Counted from the stretch's first letter, positions 21,559-33,439 are shown. The stretch is DNA of 64,000 bases from Rana temporaria (GCF_905171775.1 NC_053499.1:92483512-92547511), one strand, 5' to 3'. Notes: generated by a model from the letters alone, not told the origin. Numbers and translations: made by a program.

Positions 21559-21660
21559 CCAATCAGAGTTCTCCTACCACAGTTGTCATAGGTTTGCAAC
21601 CAATAGGAACCTGCCTGCACGGACATTATATAAGGTCACTCCCAGCACCATTTCATTGCA
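21559..21660 (+). promoter_or_regulatory. Putative hAT-2 promoter: two CCAAT boxes and a TATA box
   Basis: CCAAT at 21559-21563 (in GAGCCAATCAGAG) and 21600-21604, then TATATAAG at 21627-21634. A start site about 30 bases downstream (21657-21665) is expected. The transposase ATG is at 22705 after a long leader that includes a later MITE insertion. Confidence 0.6.
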
Positions 21661-21903
21661 GATTCAGAAGGTGGCTAGAGAGTGTGGACTGTTTCTGTGT
21701 TCCTGTTTGATCTTGCAGCATCAGCATTGTGCTTCATTGCTACTTTGCTAGTGATTTCAGTGCATATTCTACTGATTATAAACTGCTTTTTTCAAAGCAA
21801 AAGACCCAAGAGCTTTTTTAAAAGCTATGTTTTGTGTTGTGTTGTTCAGGTAGTTTAGCTTAGTGTTAGATAGCTTTCTGTGTAGTAAGTGTACATACTG
21901 TTA

Positions 21904-22333
21904 GGCCCCTTTCAGACTGAGGCAGGAGCTGCAGTGGCGGTATAACGCCGCTAAAATGAGCGGCGCTATACCGCCGGAATTGCCGCGGGTATCAGCCGCT
22001 AGCGGTGCGGTATTAACCCCCGCTAGCGGCCGATAAAGAGTTAATAATGCCCGCAATGCGCCTCTATAGAGGCGCATTGCGGGCGGTATTGCCGCGGTTC
22101 CCATTGTTTTCAATGGGAAGGAGCGGTGAAGGAGCGGTATACATGCCGCTCCTCTCACCGCTCCAAAAATGCTGCTGACAGGAGATTTTTTTGTCTCCCG
22201 CCAGCGCATCGCCTCAGTGTGAAAGCCCTCGGGCTTTCACATTGAGTCTGCAGTGCAGGATTTTTTCAGGCGGGATAGCAGCGCTATTTTTAGCGCTTTA
22301 CCGCCTGAAAAACTCCTCAATGTGAAAGGGGCC
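21904..22333. mobile_element. PIF/Harbinger-like MITE (430 bp), TSD TTA
   Basis: Termini GGCCCCTTTCAGACTG and TGTGAAAGGGGCC, with TTA on both sides (21901-21903 and 22334-22336). The interior has a perfect 36-nt palindrome (22049-22084, centre CTATAG). It is related to the MITE at 7273-7671 and lies in the hAT-2 leader. Confidence 0.85.
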
Positions 22334-22336
22334 TTA

Positions 22337-22704
22337 GTGTACATTTCTTTCAGCTAGCTTAGTTTAGTGTGTGTTTAGTGTCTGTCTTGTCAAAAAAAAA
22401 AAAAAAAATTTTATTTAGTGATTTGTTTAGTGCATTTTTTTTTTGTAGTTGTAGTCCTTGTCAGTTAGTGTAAAAAAAAAATAGCTTTAGTTTATAGTCT
22501 TTAAGTTTGTGTAAGCAGTTAGTGTTTGTTTAGTACTTTTTTTTTTGTAGTCCTTGTCTTTGGTGTACTAGTTTTATTGTAGTTTAGTAGCCGTTTGTCT
22601 ACGTCTTTGTCTGCGTGCCTGTCTTTTAAAAATACAAAAAAAACCTTCCTCACATTCCCCCCCCCCCCCAATAAAGTTTACCCCCCCCCCCCACATCAGC
22701 AATT
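22337..22704 (+). other. T-rich leader of the hAT-2 transposase, no gene
   Basis: Repeated TTTAGTG-like and T/A-run sequence, then C-runs just before the ATG at 22705. It is presumably 5'UTR. Confidence 0.5.
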
Positions 22705-25700
22705 ATGAGCGGCATCCGTGGCCGTGGCAGCAGGGGTAGGGGAGTTACTCCCAGTGCTGGGTCGCTGCCAGCACGGGGTACCTCTCGCGCCCCTACTAGT
22801 GCTACAGGATCGGGTGGAAGGGGAGTCCGCCTGATCCGGGAGTTCTTTCCATCGGGCAGCTGCCCAATATTGCCATCTCAGGCTCCAGTAGTGGTGTACT
22901 ATATGGGGCACAGCAGTGCCACTGAGTCGTCTGTCCCGACTCTCAGTAGTACCACCACTACACCGGTGCCTTCCGTACCCCCCCCCCCCCGTCCCCAAGA
23001 GTCCAGCATCTTACTGTTCGACAGCGACAGTGAGAGGGATCTCTTGGGGGAGGCCATGCATCAGGCAGACCTCCAGCTCTGTCAGGACCTTTTTGAAGGG
23101 ATGGATGAGGAGGATGGGATACCTGCTGGCAGTATCCCAGAGACATCCCTTCAAAGTGGTGCTGCTGTTTTGGTGCAGGCAACAACAGCACCTAGTCAGA
23201 CCCAGGCGTGGGTGAGGGGACAGCGGAGCCAGGCTAGAGGCTCCATGTCAGCTGGTTCCCTCAGACCAACACATCTCAGCCCTTGGTCTGACATATCTGG
23301 GGGTGAAGAGGAGGGTGACCCATCATGGGTGCCATCTGACTCGTCGGCTCACTGCGTCAGTGACGACGGGGAAGGTAGGCACCCTGGGGAAACGGTGCGC
23401 CAGGTCACCACCAGGGAGACCAGCGTCAGGGTCTCCACTGGTGGTGGCAGCAGCAGCAGGCAGCTCCACCTGTGCGCACCGAGTCCAGCAGGTGCAAGTC
23501 AGCGTCACTCCATCTGACAGGAGGGCGGTGCTGAAGTCACCTGTCTGGGACTACTTCACCCTGGTAGCAGACAACCCTACCGTGGCCATCTGCCAGATCT
23601 GTAAAGTCAGGGTGAAGAGAGGGAAGTGTTTGGCTCGGGTGGGTACCACAGCCCTGAACCAGCACCTAAGAATCAACCACTGCCGGGTGTATGACGAGAT
23701 GAAGCGTGGTGGTGGTAGCAGCGCCACCACCACAAGTGAGCAGGGTACAGCAGCCCCTGCCACAGCTTCATCTCTTCCCAGCAGGTCATGCCCCCCCGCT
23801 CCCTCTAGTAGAGCTACTGGTACCGGCATCCAGACCTCTACTTTCACAGCACCCTCCGCGTCTGTGTCCTGCACTGCCGTCCGGCGCCAGGCGTCGATTT
23901 CAGACACCTTTGAACGCACCACTCCCTTCCCCCCTGGAGACCGACGTGTGCGTTCCCTCAATGGGCTCCTGGCAAGGGTTATTGCCCAACATCTGCTGCC
24001 CTTCAACATAGTTGACAGCAACCCCTTCAGGCAGATGTTGGAGCAGGCCCAACCCCAATGGCGTGTCCCCAGCTGCCATTTCTTTGCCAGGACTGGTGTC
24101 CCTGTCCTACACCAGCACATTGTGCAGAATGTAACCCTGTCGCTGGATCACGCTGTCAGCGACAGGGTTCATCTGACAATGGATGGCTGGACCAGCAGGC
24201 AGGGGCGCTACATAAGTTTCACGGCCCATTGGGTTTCCCTCCGAGGCGCCGGGGAGGGATCGGCGGCAACCGATTTTGTGGTGCCGCCCCGGGGTGTCCA
24301 GGGGAGAACTGCTGGTCTCCCTCAAGCCACTGTCTCCGCAGCTGCTGAGCCTCCCAGCAAGCGCCCCCGTAGCTACTCAAGTGTGGGGCACGTGCGCTGT
24401 CAGGCCGTGCTCCAGCTTGTTAGTTTAGGGGACCGGAGACACACTGGCACTGAAGTGCTGACCGCACTTCAGGCTCAGGTCCAGAAGTGGCTGACACCCC
24501 GAAGGCTCCAGGCAGGTATGGTTGTCTGTGATAACGGCAGCAACCTACTCGCCACCCTCAATGCTGGCAGTCTGACCCACGTGCCCTGTCTGGCACATGT
24601 CCTCAACCTTGTGGTGCAGAAGTTCCTGCGCACCTATCCCGGGTTGAGTGACATTGTGCTAAGGGTGCGTAGGATTGCCAGCCACTTCAGGCACTCCCCA
24701 ACCGCTACCGCGTCCCTGTCCAATTTGCAGCGGGTCAACAGGCTGCCCCTTCACAGGCTGATTGTGGACAGTGTGACGCGGTGGAACTCCACCCTCCACA
24801 TGCTGAAGAGGTTGTGGGAGCAGCGAAGGGTGGTGAGGGAGTACCTGCTGGAGCTAGGCACTGAGAGGACTTCACTAAAACTCCCTTTCATCACCTGTGC
24901 GGAGTGGGGGCAGATACACCAGGTCTGCCATGTGTTGTCCTCCTTCAAGCAGGCGACCTAGATGGTGAGCAGGGAGCATGTCGGCCTCAATGACGTGCTC
25001 CCTATAGTGTTCGTGCTGGAGAGGACACTAGATCGCCTGCTCGAAGCTGGGGAGAGTGCCTTGGTGTAGCAGGAGGAGGCAGCAATGCTCCACCGAGACC
25101 AGGGCCAGGAGGAGGAGGATGATGACGAGGTTGCTGGTGTTGTCCTGGAGTCAGGGCCTGGTCAGGAGGGAGAGCCGTTGTTGGGTGCACCGATAGTCCG
25201 GGGGTTGGGCATCTCTGAGCGTGAGCAGCAGCGCCTCAGGGATGAAGAGTCTGACCTCATTGACCTGGGCAGCAGTGAGGAGTCACAGCGGGCTGTGCTC
25301 TTCCCCATGGCTGCCCACATGCTGAGATGCCTCAGGAGGGACCCCCGGATTAAGACCATCAAGGAGAGGGATGATTTTTGGATGGCCACCCTTTTGGATC
25401 CCAGGTGCAAGGGGAAACTGGAGCAGTTCATCCCAGCCAGCCGGAGGCAGCACCGGATGGAGGAACTGCAGGCAGGCATTGTCAGCCGGTTGGAGCAGGC
25501 AACTCCCCGGCCTCCAGTTGTCCCCCCTCATCTCACCCAGCAGGTGGCTGCACCCAGCAGCAGCCGAGCAGGGGACCTAATGGATGAGATGAGGATGTTC
25601 TTCCAATCGGAGCGACCCAGTACCAGCAGCAGCAGCAGTCACCACCAGCGGCTGGCCCACATGGTGGCAGATTACATGGCGTCCGTCGGTGCTTCTGAGA

Positions 25701-25963
25701 GTATGATCACCGACGACCCCATGGAGTACTGGGTTGCCAGATTGGACACCTGCCGCGAGCTCGCTCAGTATGCGCTGGAGTTATTGTCTTGCCCCCCCTC
25801 CAGCGTACTATCTGAGCGGACATTCAGCGCGGCAGGTGGGGTGGTCACGGACAAGAGGACCCGTCTGTCCACAGACTCCGTGGACAGACTCACATTCATA
25901 AAGATGAATGAGTCCTGGATCGGCGGTGACTTTCTGGCACCCGCCGTCGGTTCAGGGCGCTGA
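22705..25963 (+). pseudogene. hAT-2 transposase (BED zinc finger, hAT dimerisation domain), disrupted
   Basis: Starts MSGIRGRGSRGRG in an Arg/Gly-rich, low-complexity N-terminus. A +1/-1 frame change lies in about 23440-23515. Then comes a BED finger (about 23540-23690; C-Q-I-C-K-V with H-L-R-I-N-H), the catalytic core with L-T-M-D-G-W-T-S (about 24175), V-V-C-D-N-G-S-N (about 24527) and C-L-A-H-V-L-N-L-V-V. The C-terminal hAT dimerisation region is L-S-C-P-P-S-S-V-L-S-E-R-T-F-S (about 25785), carrying the acidic residue. In-frame TAG stops are at 24959-24961 and 25067-25069. About 1,080 residues when joined. The catalytic residues seen are kept, so loss is recent. It would cut and paste hAT-2 and related MITEs. 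Confidence 0.88.
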
Positions 25964-26012
25964 AGGGTCCCTTGTCATGCATTCCCTGATGGAGCCCCGG
26001 ACCTGATGTATT

Positions 26013-26660
26013 TACAGTGCTGAATATAACTATTTGAACACCTGAGAAAATCAATGTTAATATTTGGTACAGTAGGCTTTGTTTGCAATTACAGCGGTCA
26101 AACCTTTCTTGTAGTTTTTCACCAGCTTTGCACACACTGGAGGAGGGATTTTGGCCCACTCCTCCACACAGATCTTCTCTACATCAGTCAGGTTTCTGGG
26201 CTCTCGCTGAGAAACACGGAGTTTGAGCTCCCTCCAAAGATTCTCTATTGGGTTTAGGTCTGGAGACTGGCTAGGCCACGCCAGAACCTTGATATGCTCC
26301 TTACAGAGCCACTCCTTGGTTATCCTGGCTGTGTGCTTTGGGTCATTGTCATGTTGGAAGACCCAGCCTCGACCCATCTTCAAAGCTCTAACTCAGGGAA
26401 GGAGGTTGTTGCCCAAAATCTCGCAATACATGGCCCCGGTCATCCTCTCCTTAATACAGTGCAGTCACCCTGTCCCATGTGCAGAAAAATACCCCCAAAG
26501 CATGATGCTACCACCCCCATGCTTCACAGTAGGGATGGCGTTCTTGGCATGGTACTCGTCATTCTTCTTCCTCCGAACACGGTTAATGGAATTATGACCA
26601 AAAAGTTATATTATGGTCTCATTTGACCACATGACTTTCTCCCATGACTCCTCTCGATCA
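26013..26660 (-). mobile_element. Tc1-like transposon fragment with transposase C-terminal half
   Basis: The terminus TACAGTGCTGAATATAAC lies at the left. On the minus strand, from about 26650 to 26057, transposase motifs run W-S-N-E-T (family W-S-D-E-T, so the first catalytic Asp is Asn), H-D-N-D-P-K-H-T-A (second Asp kept), and S-P-D-L-N-P-I-E-N-L-W (Glu kept). The last 108 codons (26383-26057) are open. The N-terminal DNA-binding half and the other terminus are missing; the break falls at the start of the tandem repeat near 26660. A DD34E-type Tc1 enzyme is inferred from these motifs. Inactive. Confidence 0.82.
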
Positions 26661-27445
26661 GTCAAGACAACTATGTCAGAAGTTATTTCCCACTCTATAT
26701 ACTCCTATTACCACTGCTGTTCATCATGGCACCTCCTGCCCAAGTGATATGACTCTGTATCTACTACTACTGCTGCTGCTCAGTCAAGACACCTATGTCA
26801 CAAGTTATTTGCCACTCTATACTCCTATTACCACTGCTGTTCATCATGGCACATCCTGCCCAAGTGATATGACTCTGTATCTACTACTACTACTACTGCT
26901 GCTGCTGCTCAGTCAAGACACCTATGTCAGAAGTTATTTGCCACTCTATACTCCTATTACCACTGCTGTTCATCATGGCACCTCCTGCCCAAGTGATATG
27001 ACTCTGTATCTACTACTACTACTGCTGCTGCTGCTCAGTCAAGACACCTATGTCAGAAGTTATTTGCCACTCTATACTCCTATTACCACTGCTGTTCATC
27101 ATGGCACCTCCTGCCTAAGTGATTTGTCACTGTATTGTCAATGTCTACTACTACTACTGCTGCTGCTGCTGCTCAATCAAGACACCTATGTCACTAGTTA
27201 TTTGCCACTCTATACTACTATTACCACTACTGCTGCTGCTGCTGCTGTTCATCATGGCACCTCTTGCCCAAGTGATTTGACACTGTATTGTCAATGTCTA
27301 CTACTACTATTGCTGCTCAGTCAAGACACCTATGTCACAATTTTGTTTACACTATTGACTACTATGGCCACTACTGATGCTGTAAAGTCTTCCCCAAGTG
27401 TTTTGATGCTATCTAGTACTATTACCACTACTGCTTGTAAATCCT
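26661..27445 (+). repeat. Minisatellite of 122-144-bp units with internal CTA/CTG tracts
   Basis: Units start GTCAAGACACCTATGTCA at about 26661, 26783, 26912, 27038, 27176 and 27320. Each ends in a variable (CTA)n(CTG)n run, which accounts for most of the length differences. Most spacings are multiples of 3, so one frame (26644-27462) stays open for 272 codons. That frame has no family motif and is taken as a repeat effect in the hAT-2 3' region. Confidence 0.85.
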
Positions 27446-27460
27446 GCCTGTGTGATACTT

Positions 27461-28735
27461 AGTGGGAATGCTTTAATAAGCATTCCCAGTATGGATACCC
27501 GTAAATTTATTATTCTTAATTAGTGGGAATGCTTTAATAAGCATTCCCAGTATTGATATCCGTAAATTTATTATTCTTATTATTCCGTACGTTTTTTGGC
27601 TCTGCGTAACTTCGGCATACTTTCAGCTATTGAGACCATTCAACTGTAAAAATGTTCGTCTCGTTCAGCTAACGATCTGACTTTTTCAAGTCTTTTTGTA
27701 CTATTTTTATACTTTTTTAAATTTTAAGCTTTTAGACACTTTTTTTAACATTGAAGTCAATGAGAACATCCTTTTTCCCTTTGAAATCACATGCCCTGCC
27801 AAAAGTTTCAGCTCCTTCATACTTTCACTTACAGACACAAACAAACTTTAAAGCGGTCACAAAATATTCAGCTATCCGGCTATGACTTTTCAGATCGATA
27901 TCTTTTACAATTTTTTGTGAAAACGCAATTTACGTTTAGCGAATTTTTTCAGAAAATGGAATCGGTTATAATGTAATCCTATGGAGGGGATTTAGAGTGT
28001 GTCATGTGACCTTAACATTGGAGATCTTTGTAAAAAAAAATATCTTTAAAAAAAAGGGGAAACAAATTGCTCTCACGCCCACAAGATCTACTTGTCATAC
28101 GCAATTTATATATCAAAACGTAGCTATGCTTGTCTGGTTTCAGGCAATGTGATCAGTTTTGCGATACGTATTTTAGTTTTAGTTCTTGGAGCTTCTAAAG
28201 GACAACAGCCTGAAATTATCTCTCATAGACTCTCATGTTAAATTATCTAAAAAATGTTGCTGCAAAACACACAAAGACGCTCTTTTCTAAATCGCTGACA
28301 TGGCCACATTTTTAAGTTTATCAACATAAATTTCATATCGATGTGTTCACAAGGGCCGTGTCTTTCAAACGGTGTAGTCGCTGTATCGATCGCATGTACA
28401 GTTGAGGATTTATTAAGCTTTGTTTGAAGGCTTAAATCATGTATTTGATCTGTGAATTAAAAGCGTTTGTAATGTTATTTCTTTCCATAAATAGCTTTCC
28501 TTACCTCAGTGCAATATTCCTCCTCACTGACCTGGGGGGGAGGGGAAACCTCTTGAGGGGGGAGGGGCGACCAGGAAGTCAGCATACTCTCTACTTTGCA
28601 GATAGAGAAAGAAGCTGTGTGTCCTAAAGATAGTGTAGTGGTTATGGTGAATGGCTTTGGCAAGGGGCTCAGCAATTCAGCTATTCAGCATTCCCACTCG
28701 CATTTTCCTCAGGAAATGCATTGTCTAGTTACATT
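27461..28735. mobile_element. Unclassified repeat element with AGTGGGAATGCT / AGCATTCCCACT ends
   Basis: The left part is two copies of about 60 bp (near 27468-27522 and 27522-27580), each with a perfect hairpin GGGAATGC...GCATTCCC. The inverse sequence AGCATTCCCACT occurs at about 28685-28698 near the right end, followed by a second small hairpin. The flanks (CTGCTTG.. and ACTAGTGCTGCTGCC) resemble the CTA/CTG-rich hAT-2 DNA, which suggests an insertion. I recall similar sequence from fish and frog repeats but cannot name the family. Confidence 0.45.
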
Positions 28736-28940
28736 ATATTTTAATACTAGTGCTGCTGCCTCCATGCTGAGTAATGCTTCATGACCTCTCTGGCACAGCG
28801 GATCCACCAACAGCCTCCGCTACAAGCTACCAGACCGGATCGTAAAAACAAGTGTAACTAAAACAATGAACTTTATGTTAAACCCTGGTTTGCGGCCTTT
28901 ATACTGCAACCATTAGCCTGTCTGCAAGAGCAAATCTGCA

Positions 28941-29001
<61 letters not shown>

Positions 29002-29249
29002 CTTTTGTTATGTTCATTTTTCAACAGTTTATTTTGTGTTCGTCGTGTCTGTGTCCGTGTGCTTTAGTTTGTCCTAGGTTTGTGTTAAATAAAATAATAG
29101 TATAAAATGTTTTTGCTTATTATGAAGTTAGATGTGTTGATGTTGATTTGTTCGATGTGAAGTTAGATGTGTTGAAAAACCTAAAAATATATCTCAAAAA
29201 GAAAGGAAACATTTCCAAAAAATAACAATTTTTTAATAAAAAAATAAAT
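28736..29249. other. hAT-2 3' region with (CT)n(AT)n microsatellite, no gene
   Basis: A CT run (28941-28950) passes into AT repeats (28951-28995). The rest is AT-rich with no ORF of note. Confidence 0.55.
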
Positions 29250-29548
29250 TCAGACATAATTGAGCATGAGCTTCTGAAGCCTTTGCAGCTCAGCATAATA
29301 TTCCAATTGCTGCTGCTCTAGCTGCGTATTTTGCTGGACCAGGTAGCAAATTTGCTGATGATTTCCCTGGATCTTCCGATGTGTTTTCTTTATCAGCGCT
29401 TGCTGACGCATCATCTTTCTTGCTACTGTTAGGATATAAGAAAAAAACATTTGGATTTCAAAGACCGTTACCAAATAAATAAAATATTTTTTATGCTTAT
29501 TAATCAATCATTATCATGTCTATACACTTGTTATGTGTCTAACACATA

Positions 29549-31103
29549 CCGGGAGTGCAGAATTATTAGGCAAATTAGTATTTTGACCACATCATCCTCT
29601 TTATGCATGTTGTCTTACAAGCTGTATAGGCTCGAAAGCCTACTACCAATTAGGCATATTAGGTAATGTACATCTCTGTTATGAGAAGGTGTGTGGTCTA
29701 ATGACATCAACACTCTATATCAGGTGTGCATAATTATTAGTCAACTTCCTTTCCTTTTGCAAAATGGGTCAAGAGAAGGACTTGACAGGCTCTGAAAAGT
29801 CAAAAATAGTGAGATATCTTGCAGAGGGATGCAGCACTCTTAAAATTGCAAAGCTTCTGAAGCGTGATCATCGAACAATCAAGCGTTTCATTCAAAATAG
29901 TCAACAGGGTCGCATGAAGCGTGTGGAAAAACCAAGGCGCAAGATAACTGCCCATGAACTGAGAAAAGTCAAGCGTGCAGCTGCCAAGATGCCACTTGCC
30001 ACCAGTTTGGCTATATTTCAGAGCTGCAACATTACTGGAGTGCCCAAAAGCACAAGGTGTGCAATACTCAGACATGGCCAAGGTAAGAAAGGCTGAAAAA
30101 CGACGACCACTGAACAAGACACACAAGCTGAAACGTCAAGACTGGGCCTAGAAATATCTCAAGAATGATTTTTCTAAGGTTTTATGGACTGCTGAAATGA
30201 GAGTGAGTCTTGATCGGCCAGATGGATGGGCCCGTGGCTGGATTGGTAAAGGGCAGAGAGCTCCAGTCCGACTCAGACGCCAGCAAGGTGGAGGTGGAGT
30301 ACTGGTTTGGGCTGGTATCATCAAAGATGAGCTTGTGGGGCCTTTTCGGGTTGAGGATGGAGTCAAGCTCAACTCCCAGTCCTACTGCCAGTTTCTGGAA
30401 GACACCTTCTTCAAGCAGTGGTACAGGAAGAAGTCTGCATCCTTCAAGAAAAACATGATTTTCATGCAGGACAATGCTCCATCACACGCGTCCAAGTACT
30501 CCACAGCGTGGCTGGCAAGAAAGGGTATAAAAGAAGAAAAACTAATGACATGGCCTCCTTGTTCACCTGATCTGAACCCCATTGAGAACCTGTGGTCCAT
30601 CATCAAATGTGAGATTTACAAGGAGGGAAAACAATACACCTCTCTGAACAGTGTCTGGGAGGCTGCGGTTGCTGCTGCACGCAATGTTGATGGTGAACAG
30701 ATCAAAACACTGACAGAATCCATGGATGTCAGGCTTTTGAGTGTCTTTGCAAAGAAAGGTGGCTATATTGGTCACTGATTTGTTTTTGTTTTGTTTTTGA
30801 ATGTCAGAAATGTATATTTGTGAATGTTGAGATGTTATATTGGTTTCACTGTTAAAAATAAATAATTGAAATGGGTATATATTTTTTTTTTTAGTTGCCT
30901 AATAATTCTGCACAGTAATAGTAGTCACCTGCACACACAGATATCCCCCTAAAATAGCTAACACTAAAAACAAACTAAAAACTACTTCCAAAAATATTCA
31001 GCTTTGATATTAATGAGTTTTTGGGGTTCATTGAGAACATGGTTGTTCAATAATAAAATGAATCCTCAAAAATACAACTTGCCTAATAATTCTGCACTAC
31101 CTG
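29549..31103 (+). mobile_element. Mariner/Tc1-type transposon with double terminal repeats (DD37E), TSD TA
   Basis: Outer termini CCGGGAGTGCAGAATT and AATTCTGCACTACCTG, flanked by TA (29547-29548 and 31104-31105). A second, inner copy of the terminal motif occurs on each side (about 29720-29745 and about 30893-30917), an IR/DR layout as in Sleeping Beauty-like elements. It encodes one transposase and is 1,555 bp long. It sits in the predicted last intron of the minus-strand gene candidate. Confidence 0.85.
29764..30778 (+). pseudogene. Mariner-type transposase, DD37E, disrupted
   Basis: Begins MGQEKDLTGSEKSKIV, with a helix-turn-helix paired-like domain (I-A-K-L-L-K-R-D-H-R-T-I-K-R-F-I). One frame change near 30080-30096 and a TAG near 30148-30150 precede the catalytic part. 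The first Asp position reads W-T-A-E-M-R (family T-D-E), so it is mutated. The second is in M-Q-D-N-A-P-S-H-A and the Glu in P-D-L-N-P-I-E-N-L-W, with 37 residues between them by my count. The remaining 193 codons (30197-30778) are open to the C-terminus. It would have cut at TA sites; this copy is dead. Confidence 0.85.
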
Positions 31104-32039
31104 TATACTTCTATCATAAATACAATATTATGGTTCTGAAATCTGACGGGTGCGCTTTATATGTTGTCCATTTTTATATCTACATTTTATTGTTTGAAAT
31201 GTTATTAATCTTTGTGCACATATTTACCTTCGTGACCGAGGCTCATGACAACGGGCTCATCCTGCACCTCGACCTCTCCAGCAGCCGTTATCTCTTCATC
31301 ACCAGTAGTTTGTTGGGGGGGGGGGAAGCTCCTCAACAGGAGCTGTGGGTGGCGAGTCGGAGGGCCCTGGCTGCTCATCCTCATCCCTCTCCTCCTCTGC
31401 CGCATCCTCCTCTGCCGCATCCTCCTCTTCATCCTCCTCCTCAGCGGCCTGTCGACTTGTGCGCTTGGGGCGCACAGTTGGTAGAGGAGCTCCTATAATA
31501 ACACAATGTTCATATATGTTAAAATGTTTTCTAATGACATATGCAAATTCTGTGTACTCTGCTGTATTGTATATGAATACAAATACATTTATATAGACAG
31601 TTAACCAATGGGACAATGTTATATTAAAGGGTCTTGTGGGCACTACAGGGGACTGAGCGTGAGCTGGGCTGCCACCATGGTAAAATGAGCTGTTTTTGTC
31701 TCCTTTGTTTTGTTCAGACGATCTCATGTTAAAAAAAGGGCCTGATGGAGTACACGGGATTACTATAACAACCCCACGCCTAACACAGGCTGCCTGCGCA
31801 GCTGGTCGTAGCCCTTTTCTAGGAACCTCTGCAAGATGAAGAACAAAGTATATTGTAATACTTTTGTTTAAAGCCTTATGGATATATGACGGAAATCTAT
31901 GGTATTCAACAATTGGAAGCATTCTCACCTTATTAATCAATGACAGGGGTAACATGACACATTTTATATCCTGCCATTTCGGTCGCCACCTTTTTGGCAT
32001 AAATATAGCAGCCATTATCATTTGCATAATTATGTATAT

Positions 32040-33200
32040 ATGATTAACAACACAGGATACACGTATAGGGGAGATATGCGTTGCTATTCATCTGACCGCT
32101 ATAATTATTTTTGGACACTTATAATGGGCCTGTACAATAGATTATTTTTTTTCATCCCTATCTTTATATAGGAACAATAATATGTTTGTTTCTTTTGACT
32201 TTTTGATGAATTAATTTTGAATAAATAATGGAGTTGATGTTATTTAACAACTACAACTACCAGCATGCTCTGATACACCATGTAGCTCACCGTCACCAGC
32301 TGTACAACAATTATACTTTAACTCCCAGCATGCCTGGACAGTTAATGGCTGTCCGGTAATAACGGGGAGTTGTTTTGCAACAGCTGTAGGCTCCGTTTAG
32401 GAAACAGTGCCGTACAAGATGTTTTCTTTTAATGTGGAGGTGAGGGTGGCTATGTAGGGGTATGTGTATATGTTTTGTTTGGACCAAGATGGGTCCATAT
32501 GGCTTCGGCTGTATGGACCACAGTAACTCTTTTCCCTGTCAGGAGCCTAACGCCCCGGGGGATCGGAGACGGGTCCTTTTCGGAGGACCACTGACGTATG
32601 CACCCGTCGCAGTTTTTTGTGATGTCACTCTTTATGTGTGTGCACATTTTTCCCTGCACCGGGTGGAGTTTTTGGGTTGTGTTTTTGCACGCCACAGGCT
32701 TTTCAACAGAAAAAAAAAAACAGCTGGAGGCAGAATGGTTGCAAAACACTACGAGTTTGTTACCTAACTCAGGGTTTCAAGACCAGTCCACCTCCAGCTG
32801 TTGCAAAACTACTACTCCCATCAGCCACGGTCTGTCAGTGCATGCTAAGAATTTTACTTTTGCTGCATCTAGGGTGCCACAGTTTAGAGACCCGTGCATA
32901 AAGGTCTGAAAAATGTGGGCCTGCAGAACTTACAATACTAGAAGTGCCAGCATTCCCAGGCATGCTGGAAGTTGTAGTTCTGCAACATCTAAAGGGCAAT
33001 ATGTATTCGAACGTCCTTGGGCCTTAAGGACCCTGAAGTCAGGACGTTCGCATACGTCCTATGTCCACAACATGTTAAATTCATTATGCTAAATAGCAAG
33101 GAAAGTGCCTAAATACACATTTACCAACCAGGGTGTCTGCAGCTGTCCAGGCATGCTGGGAGTTGTAGTTTTGTAACAACAGGAGACACATTGTTTGGGA
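32040..33200. repeat. Several decayed hAT-type MITE ends, no gene
   Basis: Recurrent CAGCATGC...TTGTAGTTTTGCAACA-type sequences lie at about 32240-32385, 32790-32830, 32945-32990 and 33140-33180, in both orientations. These are the ends of a very common vertebrate MITE type. Complete copies with target duplications were not found. Open frames over them are chance. Confidence 0.5.
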
Positions 33201-33439
33201 AATACTAATATCTGATCTTGTATACTAACTTTTAAACTAGACTAAAATGCAGTTAAAGATAATGAAATAACAGTGGTCAAAATACTTACACTAATCAGCA
33301 TCTTTTCCTCAGCGAGTGAGAAATTGCTTCCAACCATTATAATATTGCGATGCGATCATAAAGTAGGAAACTGGCAAGGGTCCAGGAAATGGGCGCGTGT
33401 TGGGCGCGTGTTGTTCACGCGATTGCGCATGCGCGATCG

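Larger units (their letters stand above)
29250..32027 (-). pseudogene. Candidate spliced gene: Myb/SANT-like fragment, acidic linker, C-terminal coiled coil
   Basis: Read on the minus strand: exon 32027-31929 (K-R-W-R-P-K-W-Q-D-I-K-C, like the last helix of Harbinger Myb/SANT proteins) ends at a GTGAGA donor. The next exon starts after CTTGCAG at 31828. Another exon, 31492-31228, lies between TTATAG and a GTAAAT donor; it encodes R-P-K-R-T-S-R-Q followed by a long E/D-rich run and needs one frameshift in a C-run near 31320. The last exon, 29425-29250, starts after CCTAACAG and encodes a Gln/Leu-rich coiled coil. Phases of the last two exons join correctly (GAA-G/TA). Identity is a guess: the DNA-binding partner of a PIF/Harbinger transposase would fit. 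The mariner sits in the last intron. Confidence 0.4.

Noticed and set aside
22696..24348. Minus-strand and alternative frames over the hAT-2 transposase
   Set aside because: Shadows of a GC-rich coding sequence with clear hAT motifs on the + strand.
26644..27462. 272-codon open frame as a novel protein
   Set aside because: It consists of minisatellite units whose lengths are mostly multiples of 3. The frame survives for that reason and shows no domain beyond Leu-runs from CTA/CTG repeats.
31205..31498. Host gene exon
   Set aside because: The exon-like segments lie inside hAT-2 next to other TE remnants, so a TE accessory gene is more likely than a host gene.
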